Source of the DNA: Sphingopyxis sp. YF1
GTDB lineage: Bacteria; Pseudomonadota; Alphaproteobacteria; Sphingomonadales; Sphingomonadaceae
Length of the DNA stretch: 64,000 nucleotides
NCBI RefSeq assembly: GCF_022701295.1
Contig: NZ_CP033204.1
Coordinates: forward strand, 3,934,501 to 3,998,500
Direction of reading: 5' to 3'
Position numbers and translations under genes: made by a program. Shown here in pieces: positions 63,900 through 64,000 of the stretch. Under the pieces are notes generated by a model. The model ran no database searches. It was not told where the DNA came from and saw nothing but the letters and a program-made list of their open reading frames with translations. Numbering within the stretch: the stretch's first letter is position 1; every line of letters starts with the position of its first letter.

Positions 63900-64000
63900 A
63901 TGCCGCTCTATCACAATGACGACCAGGCGATGCTCAAGGACAGCGTCGCGCCCTTCGTGGCCGAACAGGCGCCCGTCGCGCACCTCCGCAGCCTGCGCGA
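63900..64000 (+). CDS. Acyl-CoA dehydrogenase (3' partial at window end)
   Basis: The first 33 codons (MPLYHNDDQAMLKDSVAPFV, then AEQAPVAHLRSLR) match the N-terminus of a second acyl-CoA dehydrogenase. It is on the same strand as the complete dehydrogenase gene and 103 bases after it. The rest is outside the window. Confidence 0.75.
   Translation, partial: MPLYHNDDQAMLKDSVAPFVAEQAPVAHLRSLR

Overview
The window is GC-rich DNA from an alphaproteobacterium of the order Sphingomonadales. A Sphingopyxis- or Sphingomonas-like genome is the best guess. This rests on a lasso-peptide locus with an isopeptidase and TonB receptor, the imuA-imuB-dnaE2 cassette under an alphaproteobacterial SOS box, a LuxR/LuxI/PhyH quorum-sensing set, and the typical dispersed palindromic repeats. 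The genus is inference.

Region 1 (1-11144) is a lasso peptide locus joined to a quorum-sensing locus. On the plus strand lie a FecR-like anti-sigma protein (cut by the window edge), a TonB-dependent receptor with an STN domain, and a periplasmic lasso-peptide isopeptidase. On the minus strand, converging on them, runs luxR - luxI - phyH - gntR - precursor A - B protein - cyclase C. The 40-aa precursor (7952-8074) predicts a 21-residue lasso peptide with a Gly1-Glu8 ring. No export ABC gene is present, as is usual for isopeptidase-type clusters. The layout suggests a peptide made under cell-density control, re-imported by the TonB receptor and opened by the isopeptidase.

Region 2 (about 11.3-21.95 kb) is accessory DNA ending at a tRNA-Arg(CCG). 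Its left part holds minus-strand plasmid/ICE-type genes (DUF2493, Toprim/primase-like, ParB-like, DUF932), several with hairpin leaders that look related. Its right part is lower in GC and holds a thymidylate-synthase-family gene with the Asn-to-Asp change seen in cytidylate hydroxymethylases. That gene is translationally coupled to a protein resembling the alpha-glutamyl/putrescinyl-thymine pyrophosphorylase (aGPT-Pplase) clade 3 family. Converging on this pair are a HigB-like/HigA-ImmA pair and a MazG-like protein. I regard this as the best candidate for an undescribed system, a nucleotide or DNA-base modification module with a toxin-antitoxin-like guard. A second, truncated tRNA-Arg copy (21903-21951) marks the probable island edge.

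Region 3 (22-36.6 kb) is chromosomal: a YeiH-type transporter, a zinc-ribbon protein, ftsE-ftsX with a DUF218 protein and an acyltransferase, a D-aminoacylase-like protein without its usual metal ligands, a nitronate monooxygenase, and an RND efflux operon (OMP, pump, adaptor) divergent from a TetR regulator.

Region 4 (36.6-42.2 kb) is the SOS mutagenesis cassette imuA-imuB-dnaE2. Region 5 (42.3-50.2 kb) is a valine/isobutyrate degradation cluster (mmsA, isobutyryl-CoA dehydrogenase, 3-hydroxyisobutyryl-CoA hydrolase, enoyl-CoA hydratase, mmsB) beside a LysR regulator.

Region 6 (50.2-64 kb) is a block of acyl-CoA and lipid catabolism: a fused enoyl-CoA hydratase/3-hydroxyacyl-CoA dehydrogenase, a beta-lactamase-fold esterase, an aldo/keto reductase, three SDRs, an ACAD10/11-like phosphotransferase and dehydrogenase pair, a zinc alcohol dehydrogenase, a GPH-type transporter and two further acyl-CoA dehydrogenases (the last cut by the window end). 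Two of the dehydrogenase genes share a 16-bp palindromic candidate operator.
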